Source: Lachnospiraceae bacterium | GTDB lineage: Bacteria; Bacillota; Clostridia; Lachnospirales; Lachnospiraceae | Length of the DNA stretch: 43,551 nt | Direction: 5' to 3' | NCBI GenBank assembly: GCA_022510525.1 | Contig: JAFLTH010000019.1 | Coordinates: 1 to 43,551 of the forward strand | In this document: piece after piece, positions 18,023 through 26,607 of the stretch | Layout: each line of letters starts with the position of its first letter | Numbering within the stretch: the first letter of the stretch is position 1 | Notes under the pieces: generated by a model | Database searches by the model: none | What the model was told of the DNA's origin: nothing | What the model saw: the letters and a program-made list of their open reading frames with translations, nothing else | Translations under genes and position numbers: made by a program

Positions 18023-18340
18023 TTAACAGTTAGAAATATCAGAAACACAAATGCAGTCTTTTTTCTCTGTAAAAATATTGTGCAAAGTTTGTTCAACCAC
18101 TCCAATATATTCTTTGTTTAATGAGTAAAAAATATTCTTGCCTTCCCGCCTGTCATTAACAATCTTAGACTCTATCAATATTCTCATATCGTGGGAAAGT
18201 GTCGGTTGTGTGATATGAAATGCTTCAAGAATCTTACAGGCACACAATTCACCACATGAAAGCATATCGACAATTCGCAAACGTTTGGGATCGGAAATAG
18301 CCTTTAATACTTTGGCCGTTTCTAAGTAAATCTGCTCCAA
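18023..18340 (-). CDS. arsR: Arsenic-responsive repressor ArsR (ArsR/SmtB family)
   Basis: A winged-helix repressor of about 105 residues. It holds the As(III)-sensing ELCAC motif (Cys33, Cys35) in the DNA-recognition region, followed by ITQPTLSHDMRIL as the recognition helix. I choose the TTG at 18340 because GAGGTGAG lies just upstream and because the promoter would place the transcript start near 18371. The ATG at 18358 is only about 13 bases from that point and has no ribosome site. Binding of As(III) should release it from the dyad at 18377-18392. The C-terminal tail carries further cysteines (CICVSDISNC). Confidence 0.92.
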   Translation of the reverse strand: MEQIYLETAKVLKAISDPKRLRIVDMLSCGELCACKILEAFHITQPTLSHDMRILIESKIVNDRREGKNIFYSLNKEYIGVVEQTLHNIFTEKKDCICVSDISNC

Positions 18341-18376
18341 TTTACTCACCTCACACATAGATTTTATTCTATATGT

Positions 18377-18392
18377 TATTATATTTATAATA
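18377..18392. promoter_or_regulatory. Putative ArsR operator
   Basis: TATTATA-TT-TATAATA on the plus strand: two perfect 7-base inverted arms separated by two bases. It covers the -10 box and half of the spacer of the ars promoter, where a bound repressor would block RNA polymerase. Confidence 0.6.
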
Positions 18393-18406
18393 TAGAAAAA
18401 TGTCAA
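18378..18406 (-). promoter_or_regulatory. arsR: Consensus sigma-A promoter of the ars operon
   Basis: Minus-strand TTGACA, 17-base spacer, TATAAT: a full consensus match. The -35 box starts nine bases after the stop of the upstream ABC transporter gene. Transcription should start near 18371. Confidence 0.85.
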
Positions 18407-18414
18407 TATGTTTT

Positions 18415-20166
18415 CTACCGTTCCCGTACGGCTTTTCCATTTTCTACACGGTAGACCATGTCACACTTCTCAATAGTCTGCAGCCTGTGTGCAATTATGA
18501 TAAGCGTTTTACGACCCTGCAGCATATTAATTGATTCCATAATCGCTGCCTCTGTCTCGTTATCCAGTGCCGAGGTAGCCTCATCAAGTACCAGTACTTC
18601 CGGATCCTCAAACAATGCCCTTGCAATACCTATACGCTGTCTCTGTCCGCCCGATATACGGATTCCGCGTTCTCCTATACTGGTATCAAGGCCTTCGGGC
18701 AATCCTTTTACAAACTCGTCCAATTGCGCTTCGCGCAAAGCCTCCCATACCTTGTCATCATCGATATCTTCATCCGCATAACCGAACGCTACGTTTTTGC
18801 GGATTGACGAATCAATCATAAAAATAGTCTGAGGGATATATCCTATATTTTTCAGCCACTCCTGATAATGTTCACGCACCTCTACACCGTCAGCAAGAAT
18901 CTCTCCGCTTTGAAGCTGCAAAAGTCCCAGAAGAATATCCACCACCGTTGTTTTACCGGCACCGGATGTTCCTACTATTCCAACACTTTTACCAACCGGA
19001 ATCTCCATATCGGCATTGTCGAAAATAAGAGTGCTTGTGTTCGGATATTTGTATGTGATGTTTTTAAGCTCAATCTTATTTTTAACAGGAAGTTTGGTGA
19101 TATCCACCTTTTTCAAATAAGTTTCGGCACTATAGTCTATACTCTCATCTCTGATTTCTTCCTGAAGGTTATCGCTTACGCCCATAAAGAAAGGCTCAAA
19201 ATATGCTATGGAAGTCAGATGATTGTTAATTCTGTTGGCACACGGAATAAGGCGCATGGCAACCAGGGCAAGCACGGTAAGCTGCGGCATAATACTGCTG
19301 ACCTCGGTCCCGCTTAGAACCTGCCACATAACATACAATATCATACCTGCAATTGCAACGGTTTCTATTAACAGCCTCGGCGTAGCATTATAGAGATTAT
19401 ATTTTTGTACCGCGCCTACATAGCCAGCACCGCATTTGGAATATTCGTTTATAAAATAGCTTTCCCTGCATGCTATCTTAATCTCCTTGATTCCCATAAC
19501 CGACTGTTCAATCCACTTATACAGACCGCTGTAAAAATCCTGATTTTCCTCTCCAGCTTTTTTCATTATAGGTTTCAGGATACATTTGATCACGATAAGC
19601 ACTATAACTATGAGCACTGTAACCGTAACGCTCATCCAGAAATCCGAAATAAGACTCACTGCAACAAGAAATACAAATACAATCATCTCACTTATAAGCT
19701 GCAGAAGTGCAAGAATCAGACCATACATATTGTTGACGTCGGAAGTTATATTTCTCTGTATTACGGCAGTATCCGCATTCAAATAATACTCATACGGACG
19801 CTGCATAAAATTTATCATCATTCTTCTGGATGTGGCAAATTGGTTAGTGTAAACAAACTTGAGCTGCACTTTTTGCTGAAAAAACAGAAAAATATTCTTA
19901 ATTGCAAATATTGCAATCAATGATGACATTACAAAGACAGTCAAGTCTCTGGTATTATCAATACTAAAAACCTGACATACAAACTGAAGATAGGCATGCT
20001 TTTCAATGGCATTCTCTTCTATGACCACATTCATTACAGGATAAATTGATGATACGCCCAGCGTTTCCAAAACAGCGCCTATCAGCATCAAAAAAATCAA
20101 AAATATCATTTTGTTTTTCTGCTTTTTATCCAGCAAAACCATCAATTTATTATAAATTTTTTTCAT
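18415..20166 (-). CDS. ABC transporter, MsbA/PglK-type lipid-linked glycan flippase
   Basis: A half-transporter of 583 residues with the membrane domain first (six hydrophobic segments over about 20-310) and the nucleotide-binding domain second. Walker A is GTSGAGKTT at 399-407, the signature is SGGQRQ at 505-510, Walker B with LVLDEA ends at 530 and the switch His is H560. In a glycan cluster with PglF- and PglE-type enzymes, a PglK-like role flipping polyprenyl-diphosphate oligosaccharide across the membrane is the likeliest function. It has its own promoter at 20251-20279. The ars operon begins right after its stop, separating it from the other glycan genes. Confidence 0.85.
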   Translation of the reverse strand: MKKIYNKLMVLLDKKQKNKMIFLIFLMLIGAVLETLGVSSIYPVMNVVIEENAIEKHAYLQFVCQVFSIDNTRDLTVFVMSSLIAIFAIKNIFLFFQQKVQLKFVYTNQFATSRRMMINFMQRPYEYYLNADTAVIQRNITSDVNNMYGLILALLQLISEMIVFVFLVAVSLISDFWMSVTVTVLIVIVLIVIKCILKPIMKKAGEENQDFYSGLYKWIEQSVMGIKEIKIACRESYFINEYSKCGAGYVGAVQKYNLYNATPRLLIETVAIAGMILYVMWQVLSGTEVSSIMPQLTVLALVAMRLIPCANRINNHLTSIAYFEPFFMGVSDNLQEEIRDESIDYSAETYLKKVDITKLPVKNKIELKNITYKYPNTSTLIFDNADMEIPVGKSVGIVGTSGAGKTTVVDILLGLLQLQSGEILADGVEVREHYQEWLKNIGYIPQTIFMIDSSIRKNVAFGYADEDIDDDKVWEALREAQLDEFVKGLPEGLDTSIGERGIRISGGQRQRIGIARALFEDPEVLVLDEATSALDNETEAAIMESINMLQGRKTLIIIAHRLQTIEKCDMVYRVENGKAVRER

Positions 20167-20250
20167 TCCGAATTTTGACCCTTAACCTATTCAATATACA
20201 TAATATAAATTCTATAAACTCAATTTAAGATATAAACAAATAGATTCTAT

Positions 20251-20279
20251 ATTTTACCATAATTAACTATTTTAGTCAA
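20251..20279 (-). promoter_or_regulatory. Predicted promoter for the ABC flippase gene
   Basis: Minus-strand TTGACT, 17-base spacer, TAAAAT with TGG before it. It shares TATGGTAAAATATAG with the wecE promoter. The predicted leader is about 80 bases. Confidence 0.7.
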
Positions 20280-20281
20280 AA

Positions 20282-21355
20282 TCAGATTTGTTCATTCTGC
20301 CGATGTATCTCCGGCGCCTCATACTTATCCAGAAAATCCTCACCAAGAAATAAGATTTCATCCGCAAACTCGATTCCGTTGGGCACGGTCGATACCGATA
20401 CCACCCTTTTGAACCTGAGTCCGGGAATAAAGTTCAGGATTTCCATCGGAAACATTCCGTTAAGAACTATATACTCCGAAAACTCTTTATCATAATCAAG
20501 CACATCCCTTGGATGCGGTTTAATCAATATCTGTCCTTCTTCTCCGTCGATTTCTCCATACTCATTAATAATATCCGTAAAAATCTGTTTCCTGACATCC
20601 AGCGCACACAGAGGTTCGGTAAGTACCAATATTTTATTTTTTGCACCACAGTTAAGTTTCTCCTGTAATGCATCCATATTTTCAATAAAAAGATGAATCA
20701 GAATATCTTTATCCGACTCTGTTAAATTTTTAACAAGCTCTTCCCGCGGCTGCTCGATATATTTTTTACATTGATACGGAACAACACTCTTGTCGTTTAT
20801 CTCCATATCAATACAGTATTTGCCGTAACCGTTCTGGATAAAAATAAAATTATGTTCGGACATCCATGCCTTAAATTCAAAATGCCCTCTGTTGTCATAT
20901 CTGGCGGTATCATAATACTGTATACAATTAAGTCCGTCTTCAAGTGCATGATAATATATTTTCTTATAGCTTAAATAATAACCTATAGGGTCGGAATCAC
21001 AGAATACATAAATATCCTCATACTGCTTAAAATCTACAGGGGCGTAAGGTTCCTGATATTTTCCCAGCAGCTTTGTATATACAATCCGGGCTAGCATATT
21101 GATGACAATGTTGCCTCTGTCCTTGTGAAATTTCTGCAGTTTCGGAAAATATGTGTCGGGTTTTTCATCAAACATATATACTTCCTCAAATAAGCCACAG
21201 GTCCTTGCTCTTTCGGCAAGGTTACCAAAGTTATTGGACATGGTGCTTAAGACAAGGGTTGCCTGGCCCTGCTGCTCTTTGGGGAGAAACAACTCCTTCA
21301 GACAGGTTACATATACGTGATAAAATGTGTGGCATACATAAATTCGTTTTTTCAT
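20282..21355 (-). CDS. GT52-like sialyltransferase-type glycosyltransferase
   Basis: A 357-residue cytoplasmic enzyme. It has the two short motifs shared by bacterial sialyltransferases of the GT38/GT52 type: an acidic-acidic-Gly motif, EDG at 139-141 in HALEDGLN, supplying the catalytic base, and an HP motif, KPHPRD at 279-284, binding the CMP phosphate. The N-terminal YVCHTFYHVYVTCLK is also typical of GT52. AAAGGA precedes the ATG. With pseC, pseG, pseF and pseI in the next genes, the likely donor is a CMP-activated pseudaminic-type acid, not Neu5Ac. The acceptor is unknown, and overall family assignment is by motif only. Confidence 0.7.
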   Translation of the reverse strand: MKKRIYVCHTFYHVYVTCLKELFLPKEQQGQATLVLSTMSNNFGNLAERARTCGLFEEVYMFDEKPDTYFPKLQKFHKDRGNIVINMLARIVYTKLLGKYQEPYAPVDFKQYEDIYVFCDSDPIGYYLSYKKIYYHALEDGLNCIQYYDTARYDNRGHFEFKAWMSEHNFIFIQNGYGKYCIDMEINDKSVVPYQCKKYIEQPREELVKNLTESDKDILIHLFIENMDALQEKLNCGAKNKILVLTEPLCALDVRKQIFTDIINEYGEIDGEEGQILIKPHPRDVLDYDKEFSEYIVLNGMFPMEILNFIPGLRFKRVVSVSTVPNGIEFADEILFLGEDFLDKYEAPEIHRQNEQI

Positions 21356-21398
21356 GTGCGAGGTCCTTTACCGGTTGTTTTATATTATTGCGATGTTG

Positions 21399-22976
21399 TT
21401 ACCACTGATTCCATGTCATATAAATAATTGTGGACAATATCATAGTTACGCATACAGTAATACGAACTGTTTTGGATAGAATATTGAATAATTTATTATG
21501 CAAAACTTCCTTGGTGCTGTCTGACAATCCCACCGCTATAAACACCAGACATATGACAATATATCTGAAATCACTGCTGCAGGTATATGGATATTTCAGG
21601 GAAAACGCGGCAAAAGCTGACACGAATGTCATGTATCCTGTTATAAGAAAAACAGACTCAAGTTTACTTTCCCATACTGATTCCCTGTATTTTTTATATT
21701 GAGTAATAATGAATATTACCATTGAGCATATAGCTGTTATAATTGCAGTGACATATACAATCCGGCACAAAAGAAGGGGGAATCCTGTAAGAGTTTCCGG
21801 ATACTCTTCTGCAAACAAAGAAGTTTGAAACATAATTACCCATATATTATGGATCACATCACCGCTTAACGGATGAAACGGGAACTCAAAGTGCCAGTCT
21901 GCAAATGAAGGAATACCCAGTCTTGCCCATAGTCCATAATCTCCGGTATACATCACGGAAGTTTCCGTTGCAGATGCAATACCCGGTTTTTCATGAAAAA
22001 GGATAAAATTCCTGACAATCCATGACAGACCTATTGTCGCCGAGATTATTCCAAACAATATATAGTTTTTGATATTGCTTACTATTGCCTTCTTTTCTCC
22101 TGTACGAACAACACTTATAAAATCCAGCAAAAAAATCAGTCCAACCGGCAAGGCTATCACAGCCGTATTAATTTTACACAACATTCCGAAAGCTATGGAA
22201 AGCGCAATTAAAATCATATTCTTAAGACTCTTTTCCCTGATAAAACACAGGGCTGATAAAATACAGCAGGCAAGAAGCAGGGTGGAAAGCATATCATTAT
22301 TGATACTTCCGGACATAATGGTTAGCGCCGGATGAAATGCTGCCAGCATCAAGCCCACATAAAGTCCTCTGCCTTTGCTTCCGATTTTTTTAAGAATCAG
22401 GTATGTAATAAGCATAAACAAACCTGAGTAAAATAACGGAAGTATCTGCAGATTTTCAAACGCCAAATCCTCCGGCATACCAAAAGAAGTCAGTACAATA
22501 AGCCATATAGCAGAAATCGCATAATGAAGCGGCGGATGATAGTACGAAAAAAGCTGATAGGGATTCATATCCGGCAGCTTATGAAATTTATAAATATATT
22601 CAATATAACCGATATGTCCGGGATTAATCTGCGATGTGGCTATGCCGGTATAAACTCCCTCGTCATGCTGTCTTTCATACAATCCGGACAATAGCACATA
22701 ACAGCAATGCAAAAGCATGGCTGAAAAAATAATTGCAAATACTGCCTTCTCTTCGGTTAGTTTGACCTTGCCCAAACTATGTAATAAAATAAGTATTAAC
22801 CATACAGCAAGTATGATAAACGTGCAGCCATAAATTACAACATTACGTGAAAATGTCAATGGCAGAACATTTCCCTGAATAGCCATAGTTATAAAACTCA
22901 GGGCTGTCAGCATCAAAACTACAGATAATGATAAATTTATCTTAAATGATTTCATACCTGACTTAAAACCTTTCAA
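21399..22976 (-). CDS. Polytopic GT-C/PMT-like glycosyltransferase
   Basis: A 525-residue protein with about twelve membrane segments. The first large outer loop has QHDEGVYTGIA followed by YYHPPLHYAISA. This is the layout of GT-C enzymes of the GT39/ArnT type, with an acidic residue and then an HPP-like motif. SGSINNDMLSTLLLA is another common family element. The TTG at 22976 has AAAGGA nine bases upstream. An ATG seven codons later (22955) is an alternative. An extended -10 promoter lies at 23015-23023. It probably transfers a polyprenyl-phosphate-linked sugar on the outer membrane face, with sugar unknown. Confidence 0.72.
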   Translation of the reverse strand: MKGFKSGMKSFKINLSLSVVLMLTALSFITMAIQGNVLPLTFSRNVVIYGCTFIILAVWLILILLHSLGKVKLTEEKAVFAIIFSAMLLHCCYVLLSGLYERQHDEGVYTGIATSQINPGHIGYIEYIYKFHKLPDMNPYQLFSYYHPPLHYAISAIWLIVLTSFGMPEDLAFENLQILPLFYSGLFMLITYLILKKIGSKGRGLYVGLMLAAFHPALTIMSGSINNDMLSTLLLACCILSALCFIREKSLKNMILIALSIAFGMLCKINTAVIALPVGLIFLLDFISVVRTGEKKAIVSNIKNYILFGIISATIGLSWIVRNFILFHEKPGIASATETSVMYTGDYGLWARLGIPSFADWHFEFPFHPLSGDVIHNIWVIMFQTSLFAEEYPETLTGFPLLLCRIVYVTAIITAICSMVIFIITQYKKYRESVWESKLESVFLITGYMTFVSAFAAFSLKYPYTCSSDFRYIVICLVFIAVGLSDSTKEVLHNKLFNILSKTVRITVCVTMILSTIIYMTWNQW

Positions 22977-23014
22977 AGAAATTTATCCTTTGTACCACAA
23001 CTTTTCTGTAATGT

Positions 23015-23023
23015 ATTATAGCA
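23015..23023 (-). promoter_or_regulatory. Extended -10 promoter in the divergent region
   Basis: Minus-strand TGCTATAAT, an extended -10, lies about 40 bases before the start at 22976. The -35 position is poor. The divergent spacer of 133 bases also holds a plus-strand TATAAT at 23042-23047 that could serve the 23110 gene, with no clear -35. Confidence 0.45.
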
Positions 23024-23109
23024 TAACACGGACTTTTTTTGTATAATTTGTAAATATAAGGAAGCTAATTAATTGATTTATATAACACACTGATAACGGA
23101 GTCAAACAC

Positions 23110-25242
23110 ATGAATACCCGAAAGACTGTTCATTTTGCAATTTTAATTATTGTGTCACTTGTTATAGAACTTGTACCATTTAATTTTTCAGCATGGAAAA
23201 GTTTATTTTACAGAGACAGTATGACTTTTGAAAACTTTACAATAGAGGGCGTCAGTGAAAGTTCTGAGGTATCTGAAACACCTGAAATATCCGGCGCTTA
23301 CAACAGCGAATACGTTACAACTTCCGACACTCAGATAATTCACATCACCGATGTAAATCAGGAATTGCATAATATTTTTCTAGGAATAACATCAGTAACC
23401 GGTTCTACAGAAACCACCGTAATACCTTACACCATAATGCTTACCGATGAGGCTAATCATTACCCTTATTCCCTGCCTGAAAGAAACATAGTCTCCGATA
23501 TTAAAAAGAGCTATTACACTAACCTGTATCCCTCCGGTAAAGTCAAAAATATAGACATAGCGCTTTCACTTCCCGCCGGAAGCATCTTGAATTTACATGG
23601 AATACGCGGCAATGAACACATTCCGTTTATGTTCAGCCCAGGAAGATTTATTTTTGTCTTATGCGTGCTCCTTTTATTCAGCAAGGCGATGTCTGCCGAG
23701 CTGTGGAAAGAGACAATTTGTCAAAAAACAAAAAAGCAGTTCATAATTACTGCTGCCGTTATTCTTCTACTCATTGGCGCGTCATGGGCCATTTCACATG
23801 TGAATCCGATATGCATTACCTCTCCATGGCCTCATCACAAACAATATAATGAGCTTGCAGAGGCTATTGCAGCCGGACATTTTTATCTGGATGAAGAACC
23901 ATCCGAAGAGCTACTCAATGTGGAGAACCCTTATGATACAATTTATTTACAGGCCAACAACATATATTATCTTGCAGATTATGCTTACTATGACGGAAAG
24001 TACTATGTGTATTTCGGCATAGTACCTGAGCTTTTGTTATATTTTCCGTTCTATATGTTGACCGGTCATCATCTTCCCAATTACGCAGCAGTATTCTTAT
24101 TTTACTGCGGCTTTATTGCGGCGGTCTTTGCACTCTACAGAGAGATCATAAGAAGATGGTTTGCGCAGACACCCTATTTTATTTACTTAATGACCTGCAT
24201 ACTCACCGTATGCTGCGGCAACTATCTGTTTATCATTGCACGTCCGGATTTGTACGATACACCGATTATGGCGGCAAATATGTTTACCGCCGCCGGTCTC
24301 TTTTTCTGGATAAAAGGAAAAAATTCAAAATCCGGTAAAATCAGACCTGTACTATATTTCTTCGGTTCACTGTGTATGGCTCTGGTTGCGGGCTGCCGTC
24401 CGCAGATGCTGCTGTTTTCACTGCTTGCTATTCCAACCTTTCTGGAAGACATCAAAACAATATGCAGAGTTATCACTATGTCCGCCGGAAATGCAAGGCA
24501 TTCTCATAAAGTTTCTGTTGACCATAGCAGTCAATTTGCATCCGATAATATCCGTATGATTGATATAGTAATGCTGTGTATCCCCTATATCATTATCGCA
24601 GCGGGAATCATGTACTATAATGCATCACGCTTTGGTTCTGTCTTTAACTTTGGTGCAACCTACAGCCTGACCAGCAACGATATGACCAAGCGCAGTTTCA
24701 ATCTTCACCAGACACTGCTTGGATTATGGCACTACTTTTTCCGTCCTCCGGTAATTGAGAGTGATTTTCCGTTTTTGAAAGGGATACAAATTTCATCAGC
24801 GTCATATATGGGAAAACTAAATGCGGAATATACCTATGGCGGGATTCTGATAAGCAATGCTTTTTTATGGATACTGCTCTTTATTAATCGTGGGAAAGAT
24901 CTGTTAAAGAGAAAAGGTGTGTGTGCTTTTACGTTAATAAATATATTCATTTCCGTTGTGTTGAGTATTGTAGATGTAACCGGCGCAGGTATCCTGCAAA
25001 GATATATGGTAGATATGATATTTGGACTATGGTTAGCCGCTGTTCTGCTATGGTTTACATTTGTAGAAAGTGCGATAGACAAAAAAACTCTAAAACCGCT
25101 TATGATACTGCTTGCCATAGTCTGCCTTCTACAGGCGGCATACGGTTTTGGCGTGATATTAGGTAACGGTGACTTAAGCGTCAACGTTCGGACCTCCAAT
25201 CCGGAATTATATTACTACTTGAGTGAACTTTTCAGATTTTAA
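23110..25242 (+). CDS. Large polytopic membrane protein, GT-C-like, sole plus-strand gene
   Basis: A 710-residue protein. An N-terminal membrane segment (8-26) is followed by an exposed stretch of about 150 residues and then many membrane segments. After the second hydrophobic segment come HHKQYNELAEAIAAGHFYLD and DYAYYDGKYYVYFGIVP. I know this pattern from large membrane glycosyltransferase-like proteins of Gram-positive bacteria, but the family has no firm function. The ATG lies just after TAACGGAGTC, a weak ribosome site. It is divergent from the 22976 gene and convergent with the ATP-grasp gene, leaving only 25 bases between stops and no clear terminator. The opposite orientation suggests separate acquisition or regulation. 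Confidence 0.68.
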   Translation: MNTRKTVHFAILIIVSLVIELVPFNFSAWKSLFYRDSMTFENFTIEGVSESSEVSETPEISGAYNSEYVTTSDTQIIHITDVNQELHNIFLGITSVTGSTETTVIPYTIMLTDEANHYPYSLPERNIVSDIKKSYYTNLYPSGKVKNIDIALSLPAGSILNLHGIRGNEHIPFMFSPGRFIFVLCVLLLFSKAMSAELWKETICQKTKKQFIITAAVILLLIGASWAISHVNPICITSPWPHHKQYNELAEAIAAGHFYLDEEPSEELLNVENPYDTIYLQANNIYYLADYAYYDGKYYVYFGIVPELLLYFPFYMLTGHHLPNYAAVFLFYCGFIAAVFALYREIIRRWFAQTPYFIYLMTCILTVCCGNYLFIIARPDLYDTPIMAANMFTAAGLFFWIKGKNSKSGKIRPVLYFFGSLCMALVAGCRPQMLLFSLLAIPTFLEDIKTICRVITMSAGNARHSHKVSVDHSSQFASDNIRMIDIVMLCIPYIIIAAGIMYYNASRFGSVFNFGATYSLTSNDMTKRSFNLHQTLLGLWHYFFRPPVIESDFPFLKGIQISSASYMGKLNAEYTYGGILISNAFLWILLFINRGKDLLKRKGVCAFTLINIFISVVLSIVDVTGAGILQRYMVDMIFGLWLAAVLLWFTFVESAIDKKTLKPLMILLAIVCLLQAAYGFGVILGNGDLSVNVRTSNPELYYYLSELFRF

Positions 25243-25267
25243 AGTGTAATCCTTTTTGCCATATTCA

Positions 25268-26545
25268 TTATTCTGTCTCAACAACTATCATGTCAAGTGC
25301 CATCTTCCCGGTCTTCATCGCTTCATCTGCCGTATCTGCACTGGTAATAATATGGCCGAGCCTGTCATTACTTGACTTTGTTCCATGGACATTTTCACCT
25401 GCATTTTTGTATATGATAACTTCCTCCACACCTTGCAAATCATACACTTCATCAGGCACGATAATCCGCTTAATTATTCCTTCTTCTGCCTGAAGAAAAT
25501 GTATTGCAGCACCTCTATTGCATTTATGTTCTATATCTATATTTTCACCCACAGCCAACTGCACGGATGCTCCTACCATATCTATTCCTGTAGATAAGGG
25601 CACAAGTTTGGAGGTAATAAAATCTCCGCCCAGTCTTGCAGCAAGTTCAACTACTTTGAGGCCATCCTTTGTTATCTTTATTTCGGTATGAGAAGGTCCA
25701 TTTTGCAGCTCTATTGCCTTGATTGCATTTAATGCAACTTTTTTAATCTGCGCCTGCACTTCATCATCCAGCATACTTGGCTCACAATGCGCAAGCTCCA
25801 CAAAGTACGGCGGCGGAGTGATATATTTATCTGTAATGGTTATTATCCGAGTTTCTCCGTTAACTGTCATCGCTTCCACGCTGACCTCTTTACCGGTCAT
25901 AAATTCCTCAACCATTACTGTACCGTTCTTGGAATTTCCCAGACTGTACTCATACATATTTTTTAGTTTATTATCCAAGTCTTGTTCTGTTTCAGAATAC
26001 TTATCAGATTTGGATTCCACTCCATCTGTACGCCCGGTTTGTCTTCTCCCGGACATATATTCCGCAACGTCCACAAGCAGCACGCCACGGCTTCCTGCAT
26101 TATCTGCAGGCTTGACTATGCAATATCCGTTTAGTTTTTGAACCGCCTCTTTAAAGCCTTCATAATCCGACACCGCATAATACTTCGGAATCGGTACTCC
26201 GTTCTCTTTTAAACGGTTTCTCATATGACTCTTAATGGTAGCACAGAGGGAATCTTTATAGGACAGATCCGGTTTCTTTCCAAGTTTCTCATTTACATAC
26301 GCAGCAGTTCTCACCGGTCCGTCACTTGTCGATGTAATAACTACATCCGGTTTGTAAATCAGCGCCTGACGATACACCTCATCCTGATCCAGAGTACTGA
26401 CCACCAGCTTAACATCTGCCAGTTCAAAACCTACCGCATTCTCATCATAATCTACAAGGATAATCTTATATCCCATTTCTTTCGCTTTTTTAATTGCCGG
26501 TACCTGCAATGCGCTGGCACCAAGAATCATCATCTTCTTTTCCAT
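25268..26545 (-). CDS. ATP-grasp carboxylate-amine ligase-like enzyme
   Basis: A 425-residue ATP-grasp protein. The N-terminal Rossmann-like pre-ATP-grasp domain (MMILGASALQVPAI) is followed by nucleotide-binding KPADNAGSRGV (145-155), VEEFMTGKEVSVE (212-224), HTEIK (286-290) and VELAARLGGDFI (299-310). These enzymes form amide or related bonds through an acyl phosphate. A hydrophilic insertion at about 164-200 is unusual and rich in Lys, Asp and Ser. GGAG lies nine bases before the ATG. The gene sits directly downstream of pseI, so it may modify the nonulosonic acid or attach an amino acid or acyl substituent. That role is inference from position. Confidence 0.78.
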   Translation of the reverse strand: MEKKMMILGASALQVPAIKKAKEMGYKIILVDYDENAVGFELADVKLVVSTLDQDEVYRQALIYKPDVVITSTSDGPVRTAAYVNEKLGKKPDLSYKDSLCATIKSHMRNRLKENGVPIPKYYAVSDYEGFKEAVQKLNGYCIVKPADNAGSRGVLLVDVAEYMSGRRQTGRTDGVESKSDKYSETEQDLDNKLKNMYEYSLGNSKNGTVMVEEFMTGKEVSVEAMTVNGETRIITITDKYITPPPYFVELAHCEPSMLDDEVQAQIKKVALNAIKAIELQNGPSHTEIKITKDGLKVVELAARLGGDFITSKLVPLSTGIDMVGASVQLAVGENIDIEHKCNRGAAIHFLQAEEGIIKRIIVPDEVYDLQGVEEVIIYKNAGENVHGTKSSNDRLGHIITSADTADEAMKTGKMALDMIVVETE

Positions 26546-26607
26546 ACTTTATGTCTCCGCATATTATCACAGGCTCTTATACTTTAATTCCCCATTCTTT
26601 GCTTACA

